Notes under the pieces: model-generated
The model's input: only the letters and a program-made list of their open reading frames with translations
The model's database searches: none
Told to the model about the DNA's origin: nothing
DNA from: Notolepis coatsorum
Lineage: Eukaryota > Chordata > Actinopteri > Aulopiformes > Paralepididae
Assembly: GCA_963971535.1 (NCBI GenBank)
Contig: OZ020591.1
Span: forward strand, 17,036,823-17,100,822
DNA length: 64,000 nt
Direction: 5' to 3'
Made by a program: the position numbers and the translations under genes
Shown: positions 55,512 through 64,000 of the stretch, in pieces
Position numbering within the stretch: position 1 is the stretch's first letter
How the letters are laid out: each line of letters opens with the position of its first letter

Positions 55512-56354
55512 TGTCAACAGACTAAAGCAGGGAACCACAATATTTTGCATACAAATTATGCTGAGCAGAATGTAATATCATAACTGTCTATTATTTTTCT
55601 TGCAATTGAGCCAATTTTCATTAGGTATGGTTTTGAGGTGTGTGTTCAACAGAATGTAGTATCAAAAACACGTTCACAAAGTATGGGTTACTGAATGATG
55701 AACGGCACTGTAATAATCACTAAGCAGGGCTGTACACTGCGACGAGATTATCGCAAATTGCCCTTTAATTTGGCCCGTGCGAGTGGTAAATAATATTTGG
55801 GAGCAACCTTGCGAGTAGTGATTTCAACTCTTCATTCGCATTTCACTCCTAAATTAATAAAATAAAATAGTAAAACATTAGCCTACAACCAGGGCTGTAC
55901 AGTGCGACATAATGCCGCGGACGGTGCTATGAAAAAATCTGTCGGCAATGAATGAATTTACCGATAGCGATAGCCCATGTGTGGAAAAAAATTATTTGCG
56001 TGTGAAGTGAATCTGGGCCACTTGGTAGTCTATCGTGCGATTAAATACCATGTCCCTGTCTGGTAGAGTCATTACATCCAACACCAAATCCCAGAATTCC
56101 TAGTGAACATTCAAATCGAAACTGAATGTGAACTTCCTTTCAATAAGTTTAAGCCACTAATTTTGCTCTCCAAGAAGAACGGAGCGGATATCAGTCCATT
56201 TTATGACAACCACGTCCAATGTGGAGAGATGATAAGAGACCATAGCCGGTGAAATTAAGTCTGATCTGGCAGTGATGATTGACGGGAAGTCGGACACGGA
56301 CACTTCTAACGTTCAGCCGTGAGTAGCCCACTATTAGGACGTGAAATACTGTCT

Positions 56355-56407
56355 ACTTAAATTTCCCTCCAGGGATCAATAAAGTATCAACCTATCTATC
56401 TATCTAA
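56355..56407 (+). mobile_element. Rex3-like (RTE) LINE 3' tail
   Basis: TTAAATTTCCCTCCAGGGAT CAATAAAGTATC and a TATC repeat; same family as 15566-15640. Confidence 0.7.
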
Positions 56408-57499
56408 TACTGAGACAATATGCAAATAAGATAATACTAATAATTGTCACCGTTCCCCGTATGAAAGTGGCTTGCAACTTACTGCTGGTAAAATCACTGT
56501 TTATTTATTTTGCATAGTATTACATTCATCTTCTATAAACAATCAAAGTCTCACCATAAGAGCGTCATACGGGTCAAATAAACCTTTTTGATTAGAGTCT
56601 TTCCTTCGAGCTAAGTTGAACTGAACATTTCATTGTCAAAAGCGCAAATTTAAACAAGGTTGCGTCGCAACACTGTTTTCTAAATAAAGGTAACATAACA
56701 AATACCGTAGTAGGCCTCTCAATTCTTATAAAAAAAAGTCCTGGATATACATAAAACATTAATTGGCATAGATCTCTATAAACGGCCCAACCCATTGATC
56801 ACTTTAGGCACACCCTGAAACCAGTAACATCACAAATATGAAGCAGGTAATTACCCATAAAAATAATAAACCTTTCATGGGGTTATTTATAGGGCTGACA
56901 AATTTACTTATAATAATTTCTTTTTCTTTTTTTATCTTATGTTGTGGGACTTGTACAGCACTTTGGTAAACTTTGTTGTTTTTAAATGTGCTCTATAAAT
57001 AAAGTGGATTTAATTAATTAAGTAGCCCCTTTTCGTGACTGACGCAGCCAACAAGGTTTCACTCGGCTGCTCTGCCTGGGTGCAGTGGGGCTGCTCTCAC
57101 AGCCAACGACATGACATTACATAATTATGTTGCAACCTTCGTCTATCAAGGAAACAATTATATTATATTTAATTTATCATTTATAATTTATAATTATATC
57201 AGACAATGCACCTACAAAAGCAGATGATTACAATTAAATTAGCCAACTTGGTAACACATTAGTCATAGCAGCATAGGCATTAGTGTTGTCAAAAATATCG
57301 AAGTATCGATACATATCGATACTGAATATTTAAAATGGTTTCGATACTCATTTCCCGAAATACCGATACTTTCTGCAGTATCGGTACCAGCTGGCGAGTG
57401 TTCTACCGCAAGTTGTTGACACGCTGTTCAGAGCACGCTTGCCCCCTCCGGCTCCTCCAGCCCTCCCCCTCACAGAGCCGACAAACATTTTAGCTGAAG

Positions 57500-57670
57500 A
57501 TGGCAAATGCAGAGCATCCGCAACTTGTGCTTGTGGATAAAGAAAACAGCAGAAGTGCTGTTTGGAGGTACTTCGGGTTTAAAGTAAACAACGAAGGACA
57601 AGCTAAAGAAGATGCCCCAATGCTATTTGCAAGCGGTGTTACAGATCAGTGCCAACGCGGATCTCCATAA
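57500..57670 (+). pseudogene. ZBED-like hAT transposase N-terminal fragment
   Basis: MANAEHPQLVLVDKENSRSA then VWRYFGFKVNNEGQAKEDAP, the start of a BED zinc finger (VWxxFGF). It stops after 56 codons before the zinc ligands of the second half, as an internal deletion derivative would. Confidence 0.6.
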
Positions 57671-58043
57671 AGAAATGAGAGGTTCGTGACAGCTGCTCTT
57701 TCAATGTCACTGTGACTGAAGCATTAAACCATTAACTCTAGTTTAATACATGATATGTTGTCTACTGATGGTGCATAATATCAACAGCTGATAAGTTGTT
57801 AGTAACGTTACAGGCAGCTATCAGCTAACGTTAGCCTACTGCTAGCCATTAGCTCCGTTAGCTTAGCTGGCCACTTTTATAATTACCTGTATGGAAACGG
57901 AGTAACGTTAACGTTTAAACGTTATGTCGAGGTCATACAATACTACAGTCGACATAAGGTTAACGTTACCCCATTTCCATGAAGTGTTTAAATAGCAGCA
58001 ATCTTGTTGAAAATGTAACGTTACTAAAATGCTCCGAGCATAG

Positions 58044-58044
<1 letters not shown>

Positions 58045-58107
<63 letters not shown>
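58045..58107. repeat. CT microsatellite
   Basis: About 31 uninterrupted CT units inside the hAT. Confidence 0.95.
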
Positions 58108-58112
<5 letters not shown>

Positions 58113-58353
58113 CTTTAAATAAAAATCGAAACTGTTACTAACTGTAATACAAACAGTGTTTACATCTGTCTGCTTGAGAAAATACCATGTTCTGCATCTG
58201 CAATAAAAATGATTGAAGTGAGATGAACAGTTATTTTTAAATGTGTGATCTAAAGATAAACAAAGGGTTTTAAAAGTGTTATATTTATCTTCTCTTATAG
58301 TACCAGAGAGAAGCTGAGGAAAATCAACCAGCAACAAAAGCTAAATTTGTTTA

Positions 58354-58386
<33 letters not shown>

Positions 58387-58484
58387 TTTATTTTTTGGTC
58401 TCGAAATGGTATCGAAGTATCGATACTTTTCAAGGTATCGTATCGAAGTCGAAATTCCAGTATCGTGACAACACTAATAGGCAT

Positions 58485-58700
58485 AGCCTTATTAATGTTT
58501 TGTGTGGCGTCGCCGTCGTGTACAACGATACTTACGTTTTTTAGGTGATTTGACAAAGTTCTTGTAGAGTTGTGATATGCCATTTTCTTCTGGCACTCGG
58601 CTTTTTGGGCATTGTCTTTGCATATTTTAAAGTGTAACCACACGTCTGATGACTTCTTCGTCGACATGTCTGCTGCACATGTCCTTGTTGTTTTCAACAC
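58485..58700 (-). pseudogene. BED zinc-finger transposase N-terminus
   Basis: Minus strand from 58700: MLKTTRTCAADMSTKKSSDV WLHFKICKDNAQKAECQKKM then AYHNSTRTLSNHLKNVS. VWxHF, the C and the TxxLxxHLK pattern fit a BED finger, with some zinc ligands altered. It is cut by the hAT at 58476. Probably the transposase relict of the element 55725-59277. Confidence 0.6.
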
Positions 58701-60207
58701 AGATCATCTCCACGTGCTTGTTGTAGAGAGGTGGAGTCGAGGTACCGCTTACTTTCGTTTCATTGGAATGGAGGCGCAAGATTTTGGAGGAGAATTATTA
58801 CTATTTTTTTTTTTATGTTCGAAGCTTGTGCCATCGAACGAAGCTTTGAAGTATTTAAGACAGCCCTAGTTATTTACAATAATAATAATTCATTTTATTT
58901 ATAAAGCACTTTTCATTGTGAAACAAATGTATGCAGAGTTTCTTGTCCTCCTGATTAATGCAATGGTGTGTGTGTGTTGTGGTGATCTCATTCAAGGAGC
59001 ACTACACAAGCGCGCGCACACACACACACAGTTTGTTGTTTTTGTTCTATTAGTGATTTACACACTTTCTCAGTTGGTTCATTCTTCAAACCTGAAAACA
59101 AACGCACTTAAATGTTAAATAAAAGGACCACAGTAATGAGGCAGGAGGAAAAAAAATTTGCACTATAATGGTAAAATTGTTATTTAAAAATGTGCCCCTA
59201 AAAAATATTCTGTGCCCCTAAATTTCTCATTTAGGGGCAAGTGTGCCCCTAGTGAAAAAGCTTAGCGTACAGCCCTGCTAAGCCATTGTAAGACCTTACC
59301 TGTGTCCCTGTATCACTCGTCTCTGCTGCCCTTTGACTAAAAAACGTCCCTATGTCTATTTTCTTTTTTCTTTCTGGTCGCATATTTGAGTTAGTCACCT
59401 AGTAAAAGTGAGATAATTGACAATATCAAAACATGCTATGGCTGTACCTAGGGGTGCACCGATATATCGGTCGGGTATCGGTATCGGCCGATAAGTGCCT
59501 TGTTGACTGCTATCGGCCTATCGGCCGATAAGCTCAAATGTGCCGATAGCAGTCGCCGATAAATACCCATCAATTTGTGTAGCGTAAAAGGCAAAAAAAA
59601 AAAAGTTCACTCGCGACCTACCTGCAGTGCACAACGCCCGCCGTCCCCCACACACACACACAAGCTACTGCATCAAAGTAACTAGTACTTATGATTAACA
59701 AGGCATTCGTTTTGTGGCATTAGCGTTATATAGTTAGTGTTACATGGACAATAACATCAGCATATTATTATTACCCATAGCAGCAAGGCATTACTCCGAG
59801 TCCGTTCATTAGCTACCGGGAGATGCAAGACCAACGTTACTGGTGAAAATGTGATTTGCGTTGGAATACTCCTTTGTCAACTTGCTGTACTTTGCTTGCA
59901 GGTCTGCAGCCATTATTGCTGCATTATGAATAGCCCCAACTTTAGCCAAGGCAACGTTATGGCTAAACCTTTAACAATAGTTAACGCTAGCTTTCGGTTA
60001 GCTGTTCAATGCTATTAATAACACAACTCCCCGTCAACACCCTCTCTTGGGAAGATGGCATTTAAGAAAGTATCTGCTGTTAAAATAAAGTGTTACACGT
60101 TCAATAACAAGCATATTATTTACCCGAAGATAGCTGTAAACAAGGCATTACTCAGTTAGTCCGTTCATAGCTCGGTTCCATTCCGTTGCTCATTCCGTAC
60201 CCAACTA

Positions 60208-60240
60208 CACATTCTGCAATCTGTTAATAAAGTTTTCAAC
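60208..60240 (+). mobile_element. CR1/L2-type LINE tail
   Basis: CATTCTGCAATCTGTTAATAAAG: last ~30 bp of the LINE ending at 10907. Confidence 0.55.
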
Positions 60241-60518
60241 CAGACAAATGTATAGAAAGGCTTTGTTTTATTATAACATTTGTTGCAGTAAAATCATTGT
60301 CTCATTTGGTCATGCGTGGAGCGCCGGTCGGCGGGCGCCGGGCCGGGCAGCTAACGTAGCTACGTTAAGTGTGTTCTTCTGCAGTGCTCTCGCAAACAGA
60401 ACAATGGCGGCATGCCCGGAAGTAGAAAAATTTATAAACGCTTGCCGATTGGTGGTAAGGACAGCAGGAGGTGGGTGCTAGCGGTGTGGCGTAATTGGCC
60501 GAATCGACTGTCAATCAA

Positions 60519-60650
60519 AATGGTTCCATTGCATTGGTTGAAAGCTCTGGTTGAGAGAATAGTATCCCGCTGCAGGCCGCAAGAATGGTTCCATTGCATT
60601 GGTTGAAAGCTCTGGTTGAGAAAATAGTATCCCTCTGCAGGCCGCAAGAC
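60519..60650 (+). repeat. Two tandem copies of a 65-bp unit
   Basis: AATGGTTCCATTGCATTGGT… at 60519 and 60584, with only two or three differences. Confidence 0.9.
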
Positions 60651-61124
60651 GATACTGGGAGAGAGATAGTGATACCATAAACATATTTCTTGATGTTTCC
60701 TTTTTTTAAGTAAGTAAAGAGGCCTACAAATACAAACATACACATACAAATATACAGTAGTTTCATTAAAAATATATATATATTAATTAAAAAAATAAAA
60801 ATTTACAAATACTTATATACAAATATACAAATATCGGTATCGGTATCGGCCGATAGTGTTAGTTGAACAATCGGTATCGGTATCGGCGGCCAATTTTCAT
60901 ATCGGTGCATCCCTAGCTGTACCGAATAGTTCTGTTGTGGAATATTTTAAAAAGAGCCATGACACTAAGCTGTAGAAATTGAGATAGTCAGTTGTTATAA
61001 AAATATAAAAACATAGTTTATTATCCTCCATATTTTTTCTGCTCCAGATGGATAAATCCTCTTCATTTTGCTTGTTTATTATACGTAGGTATTGCTGGGA
61101 AAAACTGGAGGGTTGACAGGTATG

Positions 61125-61325
61125 CTTTAGAGAAGAGCATGAACTTTGTTTGGTTTGAGTACCAGTTTAAGATTAACAGCGTATCCTGCAAAGTATTAAA
61201 TGAGAGTTGTACATTTTTAATGGGTAGTTGTACAGAGTCAACAACACAATAGACGATAGTGTCATCCGCATAGAGATGATCCTGACAATGTCAGAGACAA
61301 TATCATTCATATAAATAGTAGGCGT
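61125..61325 (-). pseudogene. Rex1-like RT fragment with YADD motif, right of the large hAT
   Basis: Minus strand: TIYMNDIVSDIV, then (one frame change) HLYADDTIVYCVVDSVQLPI KNVQLSFNTLQDTLLILNWY SNQTKFMLF. Motif C intact. Cut on the right by the hAT 61326-61722 and on the left by the hAT 54812-61124. Confidence 0.8.
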
Positions 61326-61722
61326 TAGGGATGCTCCAATCACGTTTTTTGCCACCGATCGTCTATGAGCCATACACTGCCGATACCAATAGTTTTTGGT
61401 TTTGTTATAGCAGCTGGCAGTATTATACTGTAGGTCTAACACAGGCATTCTCAAAGTCCGGACTCCGGACTAAATTATCCCATCTAATCTTAGAAATTAA
61501 GTAAAGTGAATAGTACTGGGTGTTAAGCATAACAGCATCTATGTTCATTTACTTCTGAATATTGGGGCGTATCGCCGTGCTTGTAGCCGCGTTTTGATTA
61601 CTTCATCACAACAACACGTTAGGTTACGAACGTAACCCTGTTCTTTGCCGAAAGCCGAAAGGGCCTTTTTTAACTACTTTCGGCCGATATGTTTCGGTGG
61701 CCGAATATTTGGTGCATCCCTA
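61326..61722. mobile_element. hAT element with TAGGGATGC ends
   Basis: Left TAGGGATGCTCCAATC, right inverted GGTGCATCCCTA, CCGATC/GGCCGA motifs near both ends. No matching 8-bp duplication at 61318-61325 versus the right flank at 62781, so one flank may have been lost. The next element inserted exactly at its right end. Confidence 0.6.
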
Positions 61723-61946
61723 CTAGGGGTGTAACGGTACGCGAATACGTACTGTACCGCCTCAATGTGGTCCTCCGGTACAGTACGAGCTGTGCACCGA
61801 ACGATTGCAACGGTACGGAACCTTTTTTTGCGGAACTTAAATCCCCCCGGCCCTAAAATAACGTGCACAACTAACCGGATGTTTCTTCATCCCACGCAGC
61901 CACGCTGAACGAGAGCTGTAATTCAGCATAGCATATTAGCCTTAGA

Positions 61947-62421
61947 GTGGCGAGTGCAATACTAACTGACAAGCCAGAGCTAGAACATGCTCCCACAACA
62001 TTCAAGTCTCCCGTTTGGGATCATTTCGGATTCCCAGTTAACCACAGTAATGGACAAAGACAGGTGGATCACACTAAAGCTACGTGCCGGCTAGCCCCTT
62101 TCGTGACTGTGATGCACACTTGTGATGCAAGCCTTGCATCACAGTCACGAAAGGGGCTACGTGCCAGCATTGTTCAACTTTATTGCAAACTTTATCACGC
62201 ATTTGAAACGGCATCACCCGAATGTGAATATCACTGGAACAAGGAAGAAACAGACCCTAGTGCAAACCCAGCTCCCCGTGGCATTCAAGCAGCATCTCGC
62301 TATTAATTCAGACCGGGCCAAAGCGATAACAAACGCCATAGGTGTTTTTATAGCAGCAGATCTGCAACCATACTCCGTTGTCGAGAACACTGGGTTTAAG
62401 CACATAGAGCATAGAGAGTAA
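61947..62421 (+). pseudogene. ZBED-like hAT transposase N-terminal relict
   Basis: First part PTTFKSPVWDHFGFPVNHSN then GQRQVDHTKATCRLA (first half of a BED finger); after a 67-bp foldback insertion and a frame change, FIANFITHLKRHHPNVNITG (second half with HxxxxH) and further RAKAITNAIGVFIAADLQPY SVVENTGFKHIEHRE. The part after the finger is the dimer/linker region of ZBED-type hAT transposases. The catalytic core is absent. Confidence 0.75.
62092..62158. mobile_element. Tiny foldback element, copy 1
   Basis: 67 bp: AGCCCCTTTCGTGACTG… and its inverted end CAGTCACGAAAGGGGCT, nearly all stem. Flanked by ACGTGCCGGC (62082-62091) and ACGTGCCAGC (62159-62168), a 10-bp duplication with one mismatch. 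It splits the BED finger of the hAT relict. Confidence 0.75.
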
Positions 62422-62491
62422 TAGCCCCGCTACCTAGTTCCCTCTTGTCCGTATTTCAGCCAGCAAGTCATACCACCAGCTCTGTATAAAC

Positions 62492-62568
62492 GAGCCCCTT
62501 TCGTGACTGTGATGCAAGCCCTGCCCCTGTATTCAAGCAGGGCTTGCATCACAGTCATGAAAGGGGCT
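62492..62568. mobile_element. Tiny foldback element, copy 2
   Basis: 77 bp: AGCCCCTTTCGTGACTG… and inverted CAGTCATGAAAGGGGCT with a loop around CTGTATTCAAG. Flanked by the exact 10-bp duplication CTGTATAAAC (62482-62491, 62569-62578). Same family as copy 1, in the 3' part of the same hAT. Confidence 0.8.
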
Positions 62569-62780
62569 CTGTATAAACAAGCACACGCTACAGTTGTCCA
62601 AGGCATGTGCTATATAATAATCTTCAGATGTACTTTTAAGTGTTATTAGTAGGTTACAGCAGTAAGCATTAGTTTGCTCAGTAAATTATGGCCAATTCGT
62701 TTTATATTGTTACGTGACTTCAAAACCGAGGTACGTACCGAACCGTGGATTTTGTGTACCGTTACACCCCTAATCCCTAC

Positions 62781-63403
62781 TCAATTAGTATCGACGTGGC
62801 ACCTGTTAGACCCACGTTTGATATTCTGGAAACTTGTGAACGCTTTCTGTTAATCTGGTAAACTGTTGGTTGTATTGCGTAGCTAAATGCTAATGTGGCT
62901 AACTAACAGTAAACTTTTGTACATGAAATACAGCCCAAAAACCTTAAAAGACCCCGCTGAGAAACACTTTACAAATGTTTGCTTATTAAATCATTTTTAA
63001 AAGTAATTAAAAAAGAAAAAAGTTACGATAAAGTTGTTTAATTGAAAAGTTGCTAAAGTCCATGTATTGTGATGGGACCGGAAGAAGCCTACACGCGGAA
63101 GATTCAAGAGGTTTATTATTTGTCACATACATACCAGGGCATACAGTGACATAACCGGATATGCCGCCTCCACATTGTGCAAGTGGAGAATTGTCCCTGT
63201 CCGCAGTTAAACAGCAACTTTTCATCCAGATTTCTAGCTTCAGAGTTCCAGGGTCCCAGTTTGCTTATTCAGTTATGAAAACATATGAATAATTTTCAAT
63301 AATTAAATTTCTCTCTGCATACATGATGTCAACTTTGCCGTCAAAATCTCGCCTCGCACAGCTTTTTTTTTCTTCTTTTTATTATCTCCCCCCCCCCCCC
63401 CCC
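62781..63403. other. Unassigned AT-rich stretch
   Basis: No reading frame or repeat ends recognised; C-run at 63389-63403 directly before the next hAT. Confidence 0.3.
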
Positions 63404-64000
63404 TAGGGATGGGAATTGATAGGATTTTATCGATACGATTCCATTATCGATTCTGCTTATCGATTCGATTCTTTATCGATTCTCTTATCGATACCTGATC
63501 AATTTATAATTTAAATAAATAAATTGGAAATGCAACAGAACTAAGCTGGTTAGAATAACAACATGCAACTTGACATTTCTGATTGTCATTTATTGTTGAG
63601 CCCCCATGTCAGGGGCGACAGTGGCTCGGGAGGTAGAGCAGTCGTCTGGCAATCCGGAGGTTCCCGGTTCGATTCCCGCTCCTCCCGGGCAGCGTGTCGA
63701 TGTGTCCTTGAGCAAGACACTTAACCCCTAACTGCTCCCGATGAGCAGGTTGGCACCTTGCATGGTTGCCTGCGCCGTCGTTGTGTGAATGTGTGAGTGA
63801 TTGGGTAAAATGTAAGGAACAAATTGTAAAGCGCTTTGGATAAAAGCGCTATATAAAAAAGCAGCCATTTACCATGTCAGAAAAATACAAAAAATAAAAC
63901 ATTAACTATAGCCTACACTTAAATAAAATAATGTATTTGAGATTCTCTTAAAATGTATTTATTTTTTTATTCTTAAACTAATTTAATCGATTGAATAACA
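63404..64000. mobile_element. hAT element with TAGGGATGGGAATTG end (copy 2, runs off the window)
   Basis: Inverted copy of the right part of 32369-33888: ATCGATA-rich subterminal region, then TTATAATTTAAATAAATAAA, CAACATGCAACTTGACATTT and, after a SINE, the AT-rich block matching 33160-33300. Its other end is beyond 64000. Confidence 0.8.
63613..63871 (+). mobile_element. tRNA-derived SINE in hAT copy 2
   Basis: A box TGGCTCGGGAGGTAGAGCAG, B box GGTTCGATTCC (about 63666), body with CCTTGAGCAAGACACTTAAC and tail AAGCGCTTTGGATAAAAGCG CTATATAAA. Flanked by the exact 9-bp duplication CCATGTCAG (63604-63612, 63872-63880). hAT copy 1 shows the empty site near 33290. Confidence 0.85.

Larger units (their letters stand above)
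57281..58476. mobile_element. hAT element with TAGTGTTGTC ends
   Basis: Left TAGTGTTGTCAAAAATATCG, right inverted TATCGTGACAACACTA, flanked by the exact 8-bp duplication ATAGGCAT (57273-57280, 58477-58484). TATCGATAC repeats near both ends. 1196 bp with a transposase start (57500-57670) and a CT microsatellite. Confidence 0.85.
55725..59277. mobile_element. hAT-like element with CAGGGCTGTAC ends
   Basis: Left CAGGGCTGTACACTGCGAC, right inverted GTACAGCCCTG, flanked by the direct repeat CTAAG (5 bp only). A second left end (CAGGGCTGTACAGTGCGAC) starts at 55890, so two copies may be nested with one right end lost. It contains a Rex3-like tail, a complete smaller hAT and a BED-type transposase fragment. 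Confidence 0.65.
59449..60915. mobile_element. hAT element with TAGGGGTGCAC ends
   Basis: Left TAGGGGTGCACCGATATATCGG, right inverted ATCGGTGCATCCCTA, flanked by the exact 8-bp duplication GCTGTACC (59441-59448, 60916-60923). ATCGGTATCGGCCGATA repeats on both sides. Contains a LINE tail (60208-60240), a short frame MAACPEVEKFINACRLVV with a GTAAGG donor-like end (60404-60457) and a two-copy tandem of 65 bp (60519-60650). Confidence 0.85.
54812..61124. mobile_element. Large hAT-type element holding a SINE and three other hATs
   Basis: Left CATAGCTGTCAAC, right inverted GTTGACAGGTATG (one mismatch in 13), flanked by the exact 8-bp duplication CTTTAGAG (54804-54811, 61125-61132). The LINE RT on the minus strand reads through the duplication (…NWYSNQTKFMLF then SKGTVCEHLHI), confirming the borders. 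6313 bp, of which more than 5.5 kb are nested insertions. Confidence 0.75.
61724..62772. mobile_element. hAT element with TAGGGGTGTAACGGTAC ends
   Basis: Left TAGGGGTGTAACGGTAC, right inverted GTACCGTTACACCCCTA: 17 bp perfect, flanked by the exact 8-bp duplication ATCCCTAC (61716-61723, 62773-62780). It carries a BED-type transposase relict and two tiny foldback insertions. 1049 bp. Confidence 0.9.

Noticed and set aside
57020-57110. Third foldback element (AGCCCCTTTTCGTGACTG)
   Set aside because: Only one end is present and no target duplication could be read; kept as a possible relative only.
63613-63690. tRNA gene suggested by A and B boxes (also 55031 and 50872)
   Set aside because: No closed cloverleaf; the tRNA-like head continues into SINE bodies with tails and target duplications.

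Overview
The window reads as teleost fish DNA made almost entirely of transposable elements and their nested remains. The evidence is the company of elements: L2/Maui-like, Rex1-like, Rex3-like and Tx1/L1-type LINEs, tRNA-headed fish SINEs, a BEL/Pao element, a DIRS-like element, a class I endogenous retrovirus fossil, and a crowd of hAT and piggyBac-type DNA transposons with long simple repeats. The species cannot be named from this. No complete host gene was found. The only possible host coding pieces are a THAP-domain exon (7236-7429, minus), an open exon with good splice sites (19301-19445, plus), a weaker exon (45921-46073, plus) and an unassigned Cys/His-rich family (36443-37785, minus).

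Layout. 1-7101: minus-strand retroviral fossil with its 5' LTR, tRNA-Tyr primer site, gag, protease, RT/RNase H and integrase; it runs towards the left edge and no env or second LTR was recognised. 7236-12783: THAP exon, a large imperfect inverted repeat with a probable solo LTR in one arm, several LINE 3' ends. 13124-20940: hAT elements (one hAT inside another), a piggyBac-type MITE that swallowed an L2 copy, and a Rex1-like LINE interrupted by a second piggyBac-like MITE. 20987-29749: BEL/Pao element with two nearly identical LTRs and a CATTG target duplication. 29939-36412: a hAT, then an L2/Maui LINE split by another hAT. 36443-46130: Cys-rich gene family, a hAT, and a nearly full-length L1-type LINE lying inside a short hAT. 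46212-50692: DIRS-like element with inverted terminal repeats, internal complementary region, gag-like frame and a 5S rRNA-like stretch. 50740-54811: repeat copies carrying a SINE and an L2 insertion, and another Rex1-like RT with a MITE inside. 54812-61124: a 6.3-kb hAT that itself contains a SINE and three other hAT elements and splits a LINE reading frame. 61326-64000: three hAT elements, one holding two tiny foldback elements.

What ties the region together is insertion into insertion. For many elements the target-site duplication can be read directly (8 bp for hAT, TTAA for piggyBac type, 5 bp for BEL, 16 bp for the L1, 10 bp for the foldbacks), and in three places two copies of the same repeat in this window show each other's empty sites. 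This gives a relative order of events without any outside data. The most unusual items are the two 67-77-bp foldback elements near 62.1-62.6 kb, the shared tRNA-Tyr primer site in two unrelated LTR elements, the 5S-like stretch inside the DIRS-like element, and the set of hAT families that keep a common TAGGGRTG end but carry different subterminal motifs.

All alignments and repeat comparisons were made by eye; coordinates of element ends without a clear target duplication are approximate.
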